This document shows positions 43,029 to 51,270 of a stretch of DNA of 59,534 bases, piece after piece. The notes beneath the pieces were generated by a model. That model searched no databases. It was not told the DNA's origin and worked only from the letters and a program-made list of their open reading frames with translations. Origin of the DNA: Bacteroidales bacterium (GTDB lineage Bacteria > Bacteroidota > Bacteroidia > Bacteroidales > M50B96); NCBI GenBank assembly GCA_021740905.1, contig JAIOYV010000041.1, forward strand, positions 1 to 59,534. Reading direction: 5' to 3'. The position numbers and the translations under genes were made by a program. Numbering within the stretch: the first letter of the stretch is position 1; every line of letters starts with the position of its first letter.

Positions 43029-43369
43029 GAGTTGAAAAGTTAAAAAAGTTCTGAGTTGAAGGGTTGAGGAGTTCAAAGTTGAAAAAGTTCAGAGTTAAAA
43101 AGTTTAATGTTGTAGGAGATCAGATAAAAAGTTCAACAATCAAAAAACTCAGAACTCTCAAACTCAGAACTCAGAACTTTTTTAACTCAGAACTATCAAA
43201 CTCAGAACTTTGAACTCTTTTAACTCAGAACTTTGAACTCTTTTAACTCAGAACTTTGAACTTTAAAAAATAGTTTAGTAGGTTAGTGGGCAGGTAACTT
43301 TGCAGAAGGAAGCCTGCCCACTTTTAACACCGAACTTAGAACTCTTTCAACTCAGAACTAAAAAAAACA
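43029..43369. repeat. opposed GAGTTGAAAAGTT / AACTCAGAACTTT tandem arms
   Basis: Sense monomers (GTTCTGAGTTGAAGG, AGTTCAGAGTTAAAAAG) occupy 43032-43130, directly after the receiver gene. Complementary monomers (AACTCAGAACTTTGAACTC, repeated at least three times) occupy about 43145-43266. A last complementary unit at 43335-43358 sits just before the NuoE start. The halves could form a large imperfect stem. Confidence 0.8.
43285..43326 (+). terminator. rho-independent terminator-like hairpin
   Basis: AGTGGGCAGG (43285-43294) pairs perfectly with CCTGCCCACT (43313-43322) around an 18-base loop, and TTTT follows. It could end or attenuate the receiver transcript before the hydrogenase genes. Confidence 0.65.
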
Positions 43370-43840
43370 ATGATGTCAAGCATTGAAACAATAGTCAACA
43401 AATACCCCGGTTCGCATCGGGAAAACCTGATCCCCCTCCTTCAGGAAATACAAGAAAAGGAAGGATTCTTATCAGAAACAGCTGTTGTTGAGGTGGGTCG
43501 CCATTTGAATATCCCAACCAGTAAAATATTTGGGGTGGCCACTTTTTATAATCAGTTTCGTTTCGAGCCTGTTGGGAAATACCACGTGCAGGTATGTCGC
43601 GGGACGGCTTGCCATGTGTTGGGGTCTGCCACTGTATTAGAAGAAATTGAAAAAGCATTGAAGGTGAAGGCTGGGCAAACAACCCGTGATGGCCTTTTTA
43701 GTATTGAGGTGGTGGCCTGTATTGGTGCCTGTGGTTTAGCCCCGGTTATTTCTATTAATGGTGAATTTTATGCGAAAGTAACTGGCCCCTCGATTCATGA
43801 AATTATTTCAGAGTATAGAAACAAAGAAAACAAACAATAA
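43370..43840 (+). CDS. hydC: NADH-dependent [FeFe]-hydrogenase subunit, NuoE/HydC-like
   Basis: This 156-residue protein has the thioredoxin-like [2Fe-2S] fold of NuoE. The N-terminal helical domain (YPGSHRENLIPLLQEIQEKEGFLS) is followed by VCRGTACHVLGS and VACIGACGLAP, the four cysteine ligands. With the next two genes it forms the trimeric HydABC-type hydrogenase. In such enzymes this subunit passes electrons between NAD(H) and the iron-sulfur chain. ATG codons at 43370 and 43373 are both usable. The next start is 1 bp after its stop. Confidence 0.9.
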   Translation: MMSSIETIVNKYPGSHRENLIPLLQEIQEKEGFLSETAVVEVGRHLNIPTSKIFGVATFYNQFRFEPVGKYHVQVCRGTACHVLGSATVLEEIEKALKVKAGQTTRDGLFSIEVVACIGACGLAPVISINGEFYAKVTGPSIHEIISEYRNKENKQ

Positions 43841-43841
43841 G

Positions 43842-45785
43842 ATGGAAATTCTGAATGTAAACCAAAAAGAATTCCTGATCGAAAATATATTAGGAACAAA
43901 AGCAAGGGCCTCGGTTGAGGAAATTTCCAAGACCGTGCGCCTTCTTTCAAAAAAGGAGATCAGCAAGCCCGTAATTTATATTGGGGCCGGAACCTGCGGG
44001 TTAGGTGCCGGGGCTGGTAAAACCAAAATAGCCATCGAAAGTTATCTTCAACAAAAAGATATTGATGCAGAAATAGTAGAGGTGGGCTGCATTGGTTTGT
44101 GTGCATCCGAACCTTTGATGGATGTGAAAATCCCCGGATTTAACCGGGTCTCCTTTCAGCATGTGCAGGCCAGTAAGGTAGAAGCAATTCTCGATTCGAT
44201 GTTCGAATTAGAAATCCCAAAAGCCGACTTACTTTGCCAGATCGACGATGGGAACAAACAATGGGAAGATACCCTGAGCATCGACCAGCACCCTTTCTTT
44301 AAGCCACAAACCAGGATAGTTCTAAAAAACTGCGGCCTGATAAACCCAACCAGCATAGAAGAATACATTGCCAACGGTGGCTACAAATCATTTCTCGACA
44401 CCATAAAAACCTACAAACCCATAGAAGTTTGCGAACAGATTGAAAAGAGTGGTTTGCGCGGTCGTGGTGGCGGTGGTTTTCCTACCGGGAAAAAATGGAA
44501 GTTTGCATCGGCCACCGAAGCCGACCAAAAGTACCTGATCTGCAATGCCGATGAGGGTGACCCCGGTGCCTTTATGGACCGTGCGGTTATCGAAGGCGAC
44601 CCGCACCGATTGATCGAAGGGATGGCCATTGCCGCTTATGGAATTGGCGCATCGGTGGCGTATGTTTATATCAGGGCTGAATATCCGTTGGCCATCGAGC
44701 GGCTAAAAATTGCCATTACGAAAGCCAGGGAATATGGCTTAATTGGAACCAATATATACAATTCGGGGTTCGACTTCGAGTTGAAAGTTAAGATGGGGGC
44801 AGGCGCATTTGTTTGCGGAGAAGAAACTGCGTTGATCCATAGTATCGAAGGCAAACGAGGAATGCCTCGCCCCCGTCCTCCTTTCCCTGCCGTTAGCGGG
44901 TTGTTTGGCAAACCAACCATTATCAATAATGTGGAAACCCTGTCGAACGTATCGGAAATTATGCGTATGGGCGCCGACAAATTTGCCGAGATTGGCACCG
45001 AAACCTCAAAAGGCACAAAAGTTTTTGCCCTATCGGGAAGGGTGGCCAAAACCGGTTTGATAGAAATCCCCATGGGCACAACCGTTCGCGAAGTAATTTT
45101 CGACATCGGTGGTGGTATCCCTGAAAACAAAGAATTTAAGGCTGTCCAAATCGGCGGCCCATCGGGTGGTTGTATAACTGCAGAAAACCTCGATATTAAA
45201 ATCACCTACGAGTCGCTTATCGAAGTGGGTGCTATGATGGGATCCGGTGGCCTGGTGGTAATGGACGAAAGGACCTGTATGGTGGACGTGGCCAAGTTTT
45301 TCATGGACTTCATACAGCGCGAAAGCTGCGGGAAGTGCATCCCCTGTCGCGAAGGCACCAAACGGATGCTGGAAATCCTGGAGACCATCACCAAGAAGCC
45401 AACCAACACAAGCAAATACGAGCCTTTGGAAAGGATGAAAAGTGTGATGCAGCTTGAAAAACTGAGCAAGGTAATTAAAGACACTTCGCTTTGCGGATTG
45501 GGACAAACCGCACCCAATCCGGTGTTGAGCACCTTGCGCTGGTTCCGGCACGAGTACGAAGAACATGTGTTCGACCGCAAATGTGCCGCCGGGGTTTGCA
45601 CCGATCTTCGTACCTTCACCATCGACATCGAGAAATGTACTGGATGTATGGTTTGTGTGAAGAAATGTCCGGTAGATGCCATCATTGGTGCCCGCAAAAT
45701 CCATCATTTTATAGTTCAGGATAGATGTATTGCCTGCGGTGCCTGCGAAGAAGCCTGTAAGTTTGATGCAATTATTATTAGTTAA
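43842..45785 (+). CDS. hydB: NADH-dependent [FeFe]-hydrogenase subunit, NuoF/HydB-like
   Basis: This 647-residue subunit has an N-terminal thioredoxin-like [2Fe-2S] domain (GAGTCGLGAGAGK, VGCIGLCASEP), then the NuoF FMN/NADH core starting with RGRGGGGFPTGKKW near residue 206. The [4Fe-4S] site ESCGKCIPCREGT has C496, C499 and C502. The C-terminal dicluster ferredoxin domain has CTGCMVCVKKCP and CIACGACEEACK. This is the layout of HydB/HndC in flavin-dependent bifurcating or NAD(P)-linked hydrogenases. ATG 43842 is chosen over the longer frame from 43797, which overlaps the NuoE-like gene. Confidence 0.9.
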   Translation: MEILNVNQKEFLIENILGTKARASVEEISKTVRLLSKKEISKPVIYIGAGTCGLGAGAGKTKIAIESYLQQKDIDAEIVEVGCIGLCASEPLMDVKIPGFNRVSFQHVQASKVEAILDSMFELEIPKADLLCQIDDGNKQWEDTLSIDQHPFFKPQTRIVLKNCGLINPTSIEEYIANGGYKSFLDTIKTYKPIEVCEQIEKSGLRGRGGGGFPTGKKWKFASATEADQKYLICNADEGDPGAFMDRAVIEGDPHRLIEGMAIAAYGIGASVAYVYIRAEYPLAIERLKIAITKAREYGLIGTNIYNSGFDFELKVKMGAGAFVCGEETALIHSIEGKRGMPRPRPPFPAVSGLFGKPTIINNVETLSNVSEIMRMGADKFAEIGTETSKGTKVFALSGRVAKTGLIEIPMGTTVREVIFDIGGGIPENKEFKAVQIGGPSGGCITAENLDIKITYESLIEVGAMMGSGGLVVMDERTCMVDVAKFFMDFIQRESCGKCIPCREGTKRMLEILETITKKPTNTSKYEPLERMKSVMQLEKLSKVIKDTSLCGLGQTAPNPVLSTLRWFRHEYEEHVFDRKCAAGVCTDLRTFTIDIEKCTGCMVCVKKCPVDAIIGARKIHHFIVQDRCIACGACEEACKFDAIIIS

Positions 45786-45867
45786 TTAGGGAATGGAGTG
45801 ATGGAGTGATGGGGAGATGGGGAGGAGCTTGCAAAGTGGAACTCCATAGATTTCAAACAAGAATGTA

Positions 45868-45955
45868 GCCCCAAAGGGGCGCAAGCAATAGCCCCGCATT
45901 TTGCGGGGAAGCCCTGTGAAGAAAGTACGACAACGTTTTTTAGCCCTGAAAGGGC
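45868..45955. repeat. palindrome cluster between hydB and hydA
   Basis: GCCCCAAAGGGGC (45868-45880), CCCCGCATTTTGCGGGG (45892-45908) and GCCCTGAAAGGGC (45943-45955) occur in series. The same first and last hairpins recur in the next intergenic gap at 47983 and 48050. There is no gene in 45786-46086. Confidence 0.8.
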
Positions 45956-46086
45956 GTAAGCAAATTGGCATTTTAGATAGAAATAAAAATGATTTCAGAA
46001 CAAGGATTAACGAATTTTGATTTTTGATGTTGAACAACGGATTTTTGTGATCTCGAAACTCAAAACCCGAAAAAAGAACAAGAAAA

Positions 46087-47814
46087 ATGGATTTCAAAAT
46101 AGAAGTAAACAAACACGATATAGAGGTAAACAAAGGCGAATTCTTATTGGAAGCCCTCCAACGGAACGGGCACAAAATCCCTACCCTCTGTCATATAAAA
46201 GACCATTTCCCAACGGGTGCCTGCCGCATGTGTGTGGTCGAAAACACAACCAATGGGAAATTGATCACCGCTTGTTCCTATCCCGTTGAAGAAGGGATGA
46301 AGATAAGCACCCACTCCGAAAGGGTCATCGAATCGCGGAAAACCATCGTTGAGCTTTTGCTGTCGAACCACCCCGATGATTGCCTGTACTGTGTAAGAAA
46401 TAAAAATTGCGAATTGCAGGATTTGTCCGAAGAATTGCATGTGACAGATCGCAGGATACGCGGGGTTAAAAATGATTATCATTTAGACCTCAGCTCCGCC
46501 AGTTTGGTCCGCGACCCGGCTAAGTGTATTTTGTGTGGCCGTTGCGTAGCCGTGTGCGAAGAGGTGATGGGCGTTGCCTGCATCGACTTTGTAAATCGCG
46601 GAAGCAAATCAATAATCGGGACATCGTTTAATAAAGGCTTGAATGTTTCGAGCTGCATCAATTGTGGCCAGTGCATCATGGTTTGCCCAACGGGTGCTTT
46701 GACCGAGAAAAACCACTTTGCCGAAATCCAGGATGCCATTCTCGACCCTGAAACCAAAGTAGTGGTTCAATATGCCCCATCTATTTCCATTTCCCTGGCC
46801 GAAGAATTTGGCATGGAAGCCGGAAAAGATATGAACGGGGTTATGAACGCCGCCCTGCGCAAAATAGGTTTCGACTTTGTTTTCGATACCACCTTTGCCG
46901 CCGACCTCACCATTATGGAAGAATCGGAAGAGCTGATCCAGCGAATCGTAGGTGGTGGAAAACTGCCCATGTTTACCAGTTGCTGCCCCGGATGGGTGAA
47001 GTATGCCGAAGAATTTACTCCCGATTTTCTCGATAACTTGTCGAGTTGCAAATCGCCCCAGCAAATGATGGGCTCGGTTATAAAAAGCTATTTTGCCGAA
47101 AAATCGGATATTAAACCGGAGAAAATCTATTCGGTTTCCATCATGCCCTGCACTGCCAAAAAGTTTGAGGCGCAGCGCGAAGAAATGACCCACAAAGGGA
47201 TTACAGATGTAGATGCAGTTTTGACCACTCGCGAATTTGCCCGATTCATTAAAATGTATGGCATCGATATCGAGCACCTGGAGCCCGAAAGTACCGACTC
47301 GCCATTAGGGGCAAGAAGTACTGCCGGAAAATTGTTCGGAGCCACCGGTGGAGTTATGGAAGCCGCCATCCGCACAGCTTATTACAAACTTACCGGAAAG
47401 GAACTGATCAAGTTTCAGGTGAATGCCTTGCGAGGCTTGAAAGGAAGGAAGGAAGCCCAAATAGAAATCGGTGACCTGAAAGTTGGAGTAGCCGTAGTAA
47501 ACGGGATCGCCAATGCAAAAGTGTTGTTGGAAGAAATCAGGAATGGTCGCGAGGATATTCATTTCATCGAAGTGATGGCTTGTCCCGGTGGTTGTATCGG
47601 TGGCGGTGGCCAAAAAATCGGTGCCGACCCATCAGCAATAATGGCGAGGATGCAATCGCTCTACACCACCGACATGAACGAATCGCTACGGGTATCGCAC
47701 AAAAACCCCGAAATTATTGAACTGTACAAAGATTTCCTCGGCGAACCCTGTGGACATAAAAGCCATGAGCTTCTGCACACACATTATAAAGTACGGGAAG
47801 GAGTGATGTTGTAA
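46087..47814 (+). CDS. hydA: [FeFe]-hydrogenase catalytic subunit HydA/HndD
   Basis: This 575-residue catalytic subunit of the M3 architecture has a [2Fe-2S] domain (C35, C46, C49, C63), a His-ligated [4Fe-4S] domain (H95, C99, C102, C108), a two-[4Fe-4S] ferredoxin (CILCGRCVAVCEEV, CINCGQCIMVCP), then the H-cluster domain. L1 is TSCCPGW (C299, C300), L2 MPCTAKKFEAQ (C355) and L3 MACPGGCIGGGG (C499, C503), the same numbering as I recall for Clostridium pasteurianum CpI. A small-subunit-like tail completes it. All catalytic residues including the proton-transfer cysteine (C299) are present, so it should be active. The maturases HydEFG are not in the window. Confidence 0.95.
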   Translation: MDFKIEVNKHDIEVNKGEFLLEALQRNGHKIPTLCHIKDHFPTGACRMCVVENTTNGKLITACSYPVEEGMKISTHSERVIESRKTIVELLLSNHPDDCLYCVRNKNCELQDLSEELHVTDRRIRGVKNDYHLDLSSASLVRDPAKCILCGRCVAVCEEVMGVACIDFVNRGSKSIIGTSFNKGLNVSSCINCGQCIMVCPTGALTEKNHFAEIQDAILDPETKVVVQYAPSISISLAEEFGMEAGKDMNGVMNAALRKIGFDFVFDTTFAADLTIMEESEELIQRIVGGGKLPMFTSCCPGWVKYAEEFTPDFLDNLSSCKSPQQMMGSVIKSYFAEKSDIKPEKIYSVSIMPCTAKKFEAQREEMTHKGITDVDAVLTTREFARFIKMYGIDIEHLEPESTDSPLGARSTAGKLFGATGGVMEAAIRTAYYKLTGKELIKFQVNALRGLKGRKEAQIEIGDLKVGVAVVNGIANAKVLLEEIRNGREDIHFIEVMACPGGCIGGGGQKIGADPSAIMARMQSLYTTDMNESLRVSHKNPEIIELYKDFLGEPCGHKSHELLHTHYKVREGVML

Positions 47815-48244
47815 TGGAGTTGAAAAGTTCTGAGTTGAAAAGTTCTGGGTTGAAAATTGAAAAAGGACAAAGTTGAAAAACCTGGATAATGAAAATAGAA
47901 ATTTGGCAAATAACCACAGTAGAGACGCAATAAATTGCGTCTCTACAATCTATTAATTTATTGATTTCAGAACACAGAAAAAGCCCCAAAGGGGCATAAG
48001 CAATAACATAGGGTGCAGCCCTATGTAGAAAGGATGGTAATATTTTTTAGCCCTGAAAGGGCGGAAGCAAAAGATGATGATGAATTATTTAAGTTGAACA
48101 ATTTTTGATTTCAGAGCAAGGCCAAACTACGCACAAGCTTCATATGGTAAAATTAACGATTTGTGATCTTTGAAGTTAACCCTAAACTCTGTTTAAATGT
48201 GAACTCAGAACTCTTTCAACTCAAAACTTTGAAACTCTCTCAAC
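47815..48244. repeat. hydA-sensor gap: opposed tandem arms around palindromes
   Basis: The left arm at 47817-47876 has GAGTTGAAAAGTTCTGAG monomers starting at the hydA stop. Inside lie TAGAGACGCAA/TTGCGTCTCTA (47920-47945), GCCCCAAAGGGGC (47983-47995), ACATAGGG/CCCTATGT (48006-48026) and GCCCTGAAAGGGC (48050-48062). The right, complementary arm at 48185-48244 (AACTCAGAACTCTTTCAACT) runs up to the next start codon. No gene. Confidence 0.8.
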
Positions 48245-50224
48245 ATGGGACCAGACATTAGAAATAAAATAGTTTACACCGTGAAGAACCGCTGCCGCGT
48301 GTGCTACACCTGCGTACGTGAGTGCCCGGTCAAGGCCATCAAGATCATCAACGGTCAGGCCGAGATTGTGCCCGAGCGTTGCATCGCCTGTGGCAACTGT
48401 GTAGAGGTTTGCAGCCAGGGAGCGAAAAATTATATTTCGACCATAGATAGTACTTTTAGTTTAATTGGTGGCAGGGAGGAAGTGGTCGCTTGTGTGGCCC
48501 CTTCCTTTCCTGCCGAATTTTCGGAGTTTACCGATTATCGCACACTGATAGGGATGGTTCGTGAACTTGGATTCAGCAAGGTGGTAGAGGTGAGTTTTGG
48601 GGCAGACTTAGTGGCAAAAGCTTACAGCGATTACGAAAGAGAGCATCCCGAAAAAACCATCATAAGTTCAGATTGCCCGGCGATTGTAGCCTATGTCGAA
48701 AAATATTTCCCTCAACAAATAGGTAAGTTGGCACCCATCGTCTCACCCATGATTGCTACAGTTCGACTTCTGAAACAAAAATTTGGCAACGAAATAAAAG
48801 TAGTTTTCATTGGCCCATGTATCGCAAAAAAAGGCGAATCGGACGAGATCGACGATGCCATTACGTTTGAAGAATTGAGGCTGATGTTCAAATCAAAAAA
48901 TATTTCGCCTGAAAATTCTGTTGCATCCGATTTCGATCCCCCGCACTCGGCCAAAGGAGCTGTATTCCCTGTAAGCAAAGGCATGTTGACCACCATTGGA
49001 AAATGCGACGATGTAAGCAAGGGTACAACAATAGTAGCCGAAGGCAAAAAGAATTTCCGCGAGATTATTGCCGAATTGGATGCTGGTGAATTGGATGCCA
49101 AACACCTCGAATTGCTATGTTGCGAGGGCTGCATCATGGGACCGGGCATGTCGCCAAATGGAAGGCGGTACAAGCGGCGGTCATTAATCTCGAACTATGT
49201 TAAACAAAAGCTCGCTAACTTGGACTATACCGAGTGGCAGCTCGACATGGATGCTTTTTCGGATATGGATTTTAGCCGCGAGTTTACCGAACTCAAAGCG
49301 CAAACTTCCGTTACCAGCGAGGAAGCCATCCTTGAAGTGCTTGTAAAAATTGGCAAGCTTGAAGAAAAAGACCACCTGAATTGCGGCGCCTGTGGCTATT
49401 CAACCTGCCGGAAACATGCCATTGCCATAGTGGAGGGTTTGGCTGAAGACGAAATGTGTTTGCCCTACACCATCGAAAAATTGCACCAGTCAATCGACGA
49501 TCTCAATATATCGAATGAACAATTAGCCAGTGCCAAACAAGCCTTGAGACAGTCGGAGAAGCTGGCAGGCATGGGACAATTGTCGGCAGGAATTGCCCAC
49601 GAGTTGAACAACCCCCTGGGCGTGATCACCATGTACAGCAATATTCTTTTAGATGAATCTGCCGACAACGACGAAATGCGGGCAGACCTTGAATTGATAG
49701 TCGAACAGGCCGATCGGTGCAAAAAAATTGTGGGTGGCCTATTGAATTTTGCACGTAAAAACCAGGTCAAAAAAGTTGAAATCGACATTGAGGAATTTTG
49801 CAGAAGAAGCCTAAACTCTGTCCTCGCCCCAAAAAATGTGACGATGGATATTGAATCGAATATGCACGATACGATGGCCTGTATCGACACCGACCAGATG
49901 ATGCAGGTATTGACCAACCTGGAAAAGAATGCCATCGAGGCAATGCCAAACGGAGGCACTTTAAAACTGACCATGGAAGACGAAAATGGCTCGGTGAGGA
50001 TTCTCATTAGCGACACCGGTTCTGGGATTTCGCAGGAGAACATGGATAAGATATTCACGCCATTCTTTACCACCAAAGGACTGGGAAAAGGAACAGGTTT
50101 GGGCTTGCCCCTGGTGTATGGCATAGTAAAAATGCACAACGGTCAAATTGAGGTGGAATCGAACGCCGATCCTATGAAGGGGCAAACCGGAACGACATTT
50201 AAGATAAGCTTGCCGAGGGAATAG
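48245..50224 (+). CDS. sensory [FeFe]-hydrogenase domain fused to a histidine kinase
   Basis: This 659-residue predicted cytoplasmic sensor kinase has a two-[4Fe-4S] ferredoxin (C17, C20, C23, C27; C46, C49, C52, C56) and then a [FeFe]-hydrogenase large-subunit domain at about 75-340. Each H-cluster loop is degenerate but keeps its iron-sulfur ligands: SDCP (C144), GPCIAKKGE (C192) and CCEGC (C292, C296). The cysteine preceding the L1 ligand, which transfers protons in active enzymes, is D143 here. A further [4Fe-4S] domain (C380, C383, C388, C405) leads into HisKA, with H452 in GIAHELNNPLG, and a HATPase with DTGSGISQENMDKIF and GKGTGLGLPLVYG. I infer that H2 or redox state controls autophosphorylation. 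Confidence 0.85.
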   Translation: MGPDIRNKIVYTVKNRCRVCYTCVRECPVKAIKIINGQAEIVPERCIACGNCVEVCSQGAKNYISTIDSTFSLIGGREEVVACVAPSFPAEFSEFTDYRTLIGMVRELGFSKVVEVSFGADLVAKAYSDYEREHPEKTIISSDCPAIVAYVEKYFPQQIGKLAPIVSPMIATVRLLKQKFGNEIKVVFIGPCIAKKGESDEIDDAITFEELRLMFKSKNISPENSVASDFDPPHSAKGAVFPVSKGMLTTIGKCDDVSKGTTIVAEGKKNFREIIAELDAGELDAKHLELLCCEGCIMGPGMSPNGRRYKRRSLISNYVKQKLANLDYTEWQLDMDAFSDMDFSREFTELKAQTSVTSEEAILEVLVKIGKLEEKDHLNCGACGYSTCRKHAIAIVEGLAEDEMCLPYTIEKLHQSIDDLNISNEQLASAKQALRQSEKLAGMGQLSAGIAHELNNPLGVITMYSNILLDESADNDEMRADLELIVEQADRCKKIVGGLLNFARKNQVKKVEIDIEEFCRRSLNSVLAPKNVTMDIESNMHDTMACIDTDQMMQVLTNLEKNAIEAMPNGGTLKLTMEDENGSVRILISDTGSGISQENMDKIFTPFFTTKGLGKGTGLGLPLVYGIVKMHNGQIEVESNADPMKGQTGTTFKISLPRE

Positions 50225-50340
50225 AGTAATTAGGGAATTGAGAAATTGGGGAATTGAGGCCCTCCTACTCGAAAGTTTCGGAAGGTGAAAATAAGTTTAG
50301 TAAGAAAATAGGAAATTAGGATAATTCGAAGGAAAGCATA

Positions 50341-50466
50341 AACCCCGAAGGGGTTAAATATCAATAACCCCGTATGTAGCGAAGCGTAATGCGGGGAAAT
50401 AGAAACAGGACAGAATTCGCCGGCGGGAAAACTGAGTTTGAAACCAGAAAGTGTTTTCCCGGCGAA
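50341..50466. repeat. composite palindromic repeat, copy 1
   Basis: AACCCCGAAGGGGTT (50341-50355) is followed by a CCCCGTATG...GCGGGG stem (50368-50396) and TTCGCC...GGGAAAAC paired with GTTTTCCCGGCGAA (50416-50466). The same order of three elements recurs at 51047-51183. The gap also carries GAATTGAGAAATTGGGGAAT at 50235-50254 and AACTCAGAACTTTTTAACTC at 50557-50576, a weaker form of the opposed arms. No gene in 50225-50596. Confidence 0.8.
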
Positions 50467-50596
50467 ACATGTTGAAATGAGATTGAAATAGATTAATGGA
50501 AGGAGATTGAAGGAAAGAGAAATGGAGTAAATATTGGAAGTAACTTAATACTCTCCAACTCAGAACTTTTTAACTCAAAACTAAAAAATATATAAA

Positions 50597-50983
50597 ATGA
50601 AAAAACTGATTTTACTGGTAGACGACGACATCGACTACCTGACCCAAATGGAAATGCAAGTACGCAATTTTGGCTTCGATGTGATTACCGCCCAAAGCAA
50701 AGACGAGGCGTTGAAAACCCTCGAAACAACGAAGCCCGACCTGGCTATTATGGACCTGATGATGGAAACCCAGGACAGTGGCTTTGTGTTGGCTTACAAA
50801 TGCAAACAAAAATACCCCGATGTGCCCATCGCCATTGCCACCGCCGTGACCCGCGAAACAGGCATTAATTTCAACGTGGAAAAAAAAGAAGACCGCGATT
50901 GGATCAAAGCCGACCTATACCTGCAAAAGGGTATCCGCAGCGACCAGTTGCACAGGGAGATAAATCGCTTACTTAAAATATAG
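50597..50983 (+). CDS. receiver-only response regulator
   Basis: This 128-residue receiver has acidic pocket LLVDDDIDY, phosphoacceptor D53 in LAIMDLMME, a T/S position in IATAVT, and K in LYLQKGIRSDQL. A short insertion (GINFNVEKKEDRDW) lies before the lysine, at the same place as in the receiver at 42531-43028, so the two are probably paralogues. No output domain. It lies between the sensory hydrogenase kinase and the hybrid kinase and is the natural phosphate acceptor for either. Confidence 0.85.
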   Translation: MKKLILLVDDDIDYLTQMEMQVRNFGFDVITAQSKDEALKTLETTKPDLAIMDLMMETQDSGFVLAYKCKQKYPDVPIAIATAVTRETGINFNVEKKEDRDWIKADLYLQKGIRSDQLHREINRLLKI

Positions 50984-51046
50984 GGATAAGGAATTAAGTG
51001 AATTTGGAAATTGAGGAAATAGGGAAGTCAAAGGTTGTTTTTGATA

Positions 51047-51183
51047 ATACCCCGGAGAGGTACAATATCAATAGCCCGGTATGAATCTCGCCTTTGGCGA
51101 GAGAAATGCCGGGAATAAGATGTCAGACTAATTTCGCCGGAAGATGTAGGAATTTATTACCCTGCCTTTTTTCCCGGCGAAAT
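51047..51183. repeat. composite palindromic repeat, copy 2
   Basis: A degenerate ACCCCGGAGAGGT is followed by a CCCGGTATG...ATGCCGGG stem enclosing TCTCGCCTTTGGCGAGA, then ATTTCGCCGG (51131-51140) paired with CCGGCGAAAT (51174-51183). The order matches copy 1 at 50341-50466. No gene in 50984-51270. Confidence 0.75.
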
Positions 51184-51270
51184 CTGGAGACATGAAATAG
51201 GTTCTACTCAGGTTAAAAAAAATGGAAAAGAAACCAGAATTTGGATTTTGAAAAAACAGGAGAATACATT

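Noticed and set aside
43140-43266. Possible CRISPR-like array (repeated AACTCAGAACTT units)
   Set aside because: Monomers are degenerate, of uneven spacing, with no unique spacers of fixed length and no cas genes; the complementary arm nearby explains them better.
43370-47814. Respiratory complex I genes
   Set aside because: NuoE- and NuoF-like genes here are followed directly by HydA and no membrane Nuo subunits, and the NuoF-like protein carries the extra N- and C-terminal Fe-S domains of HydB.
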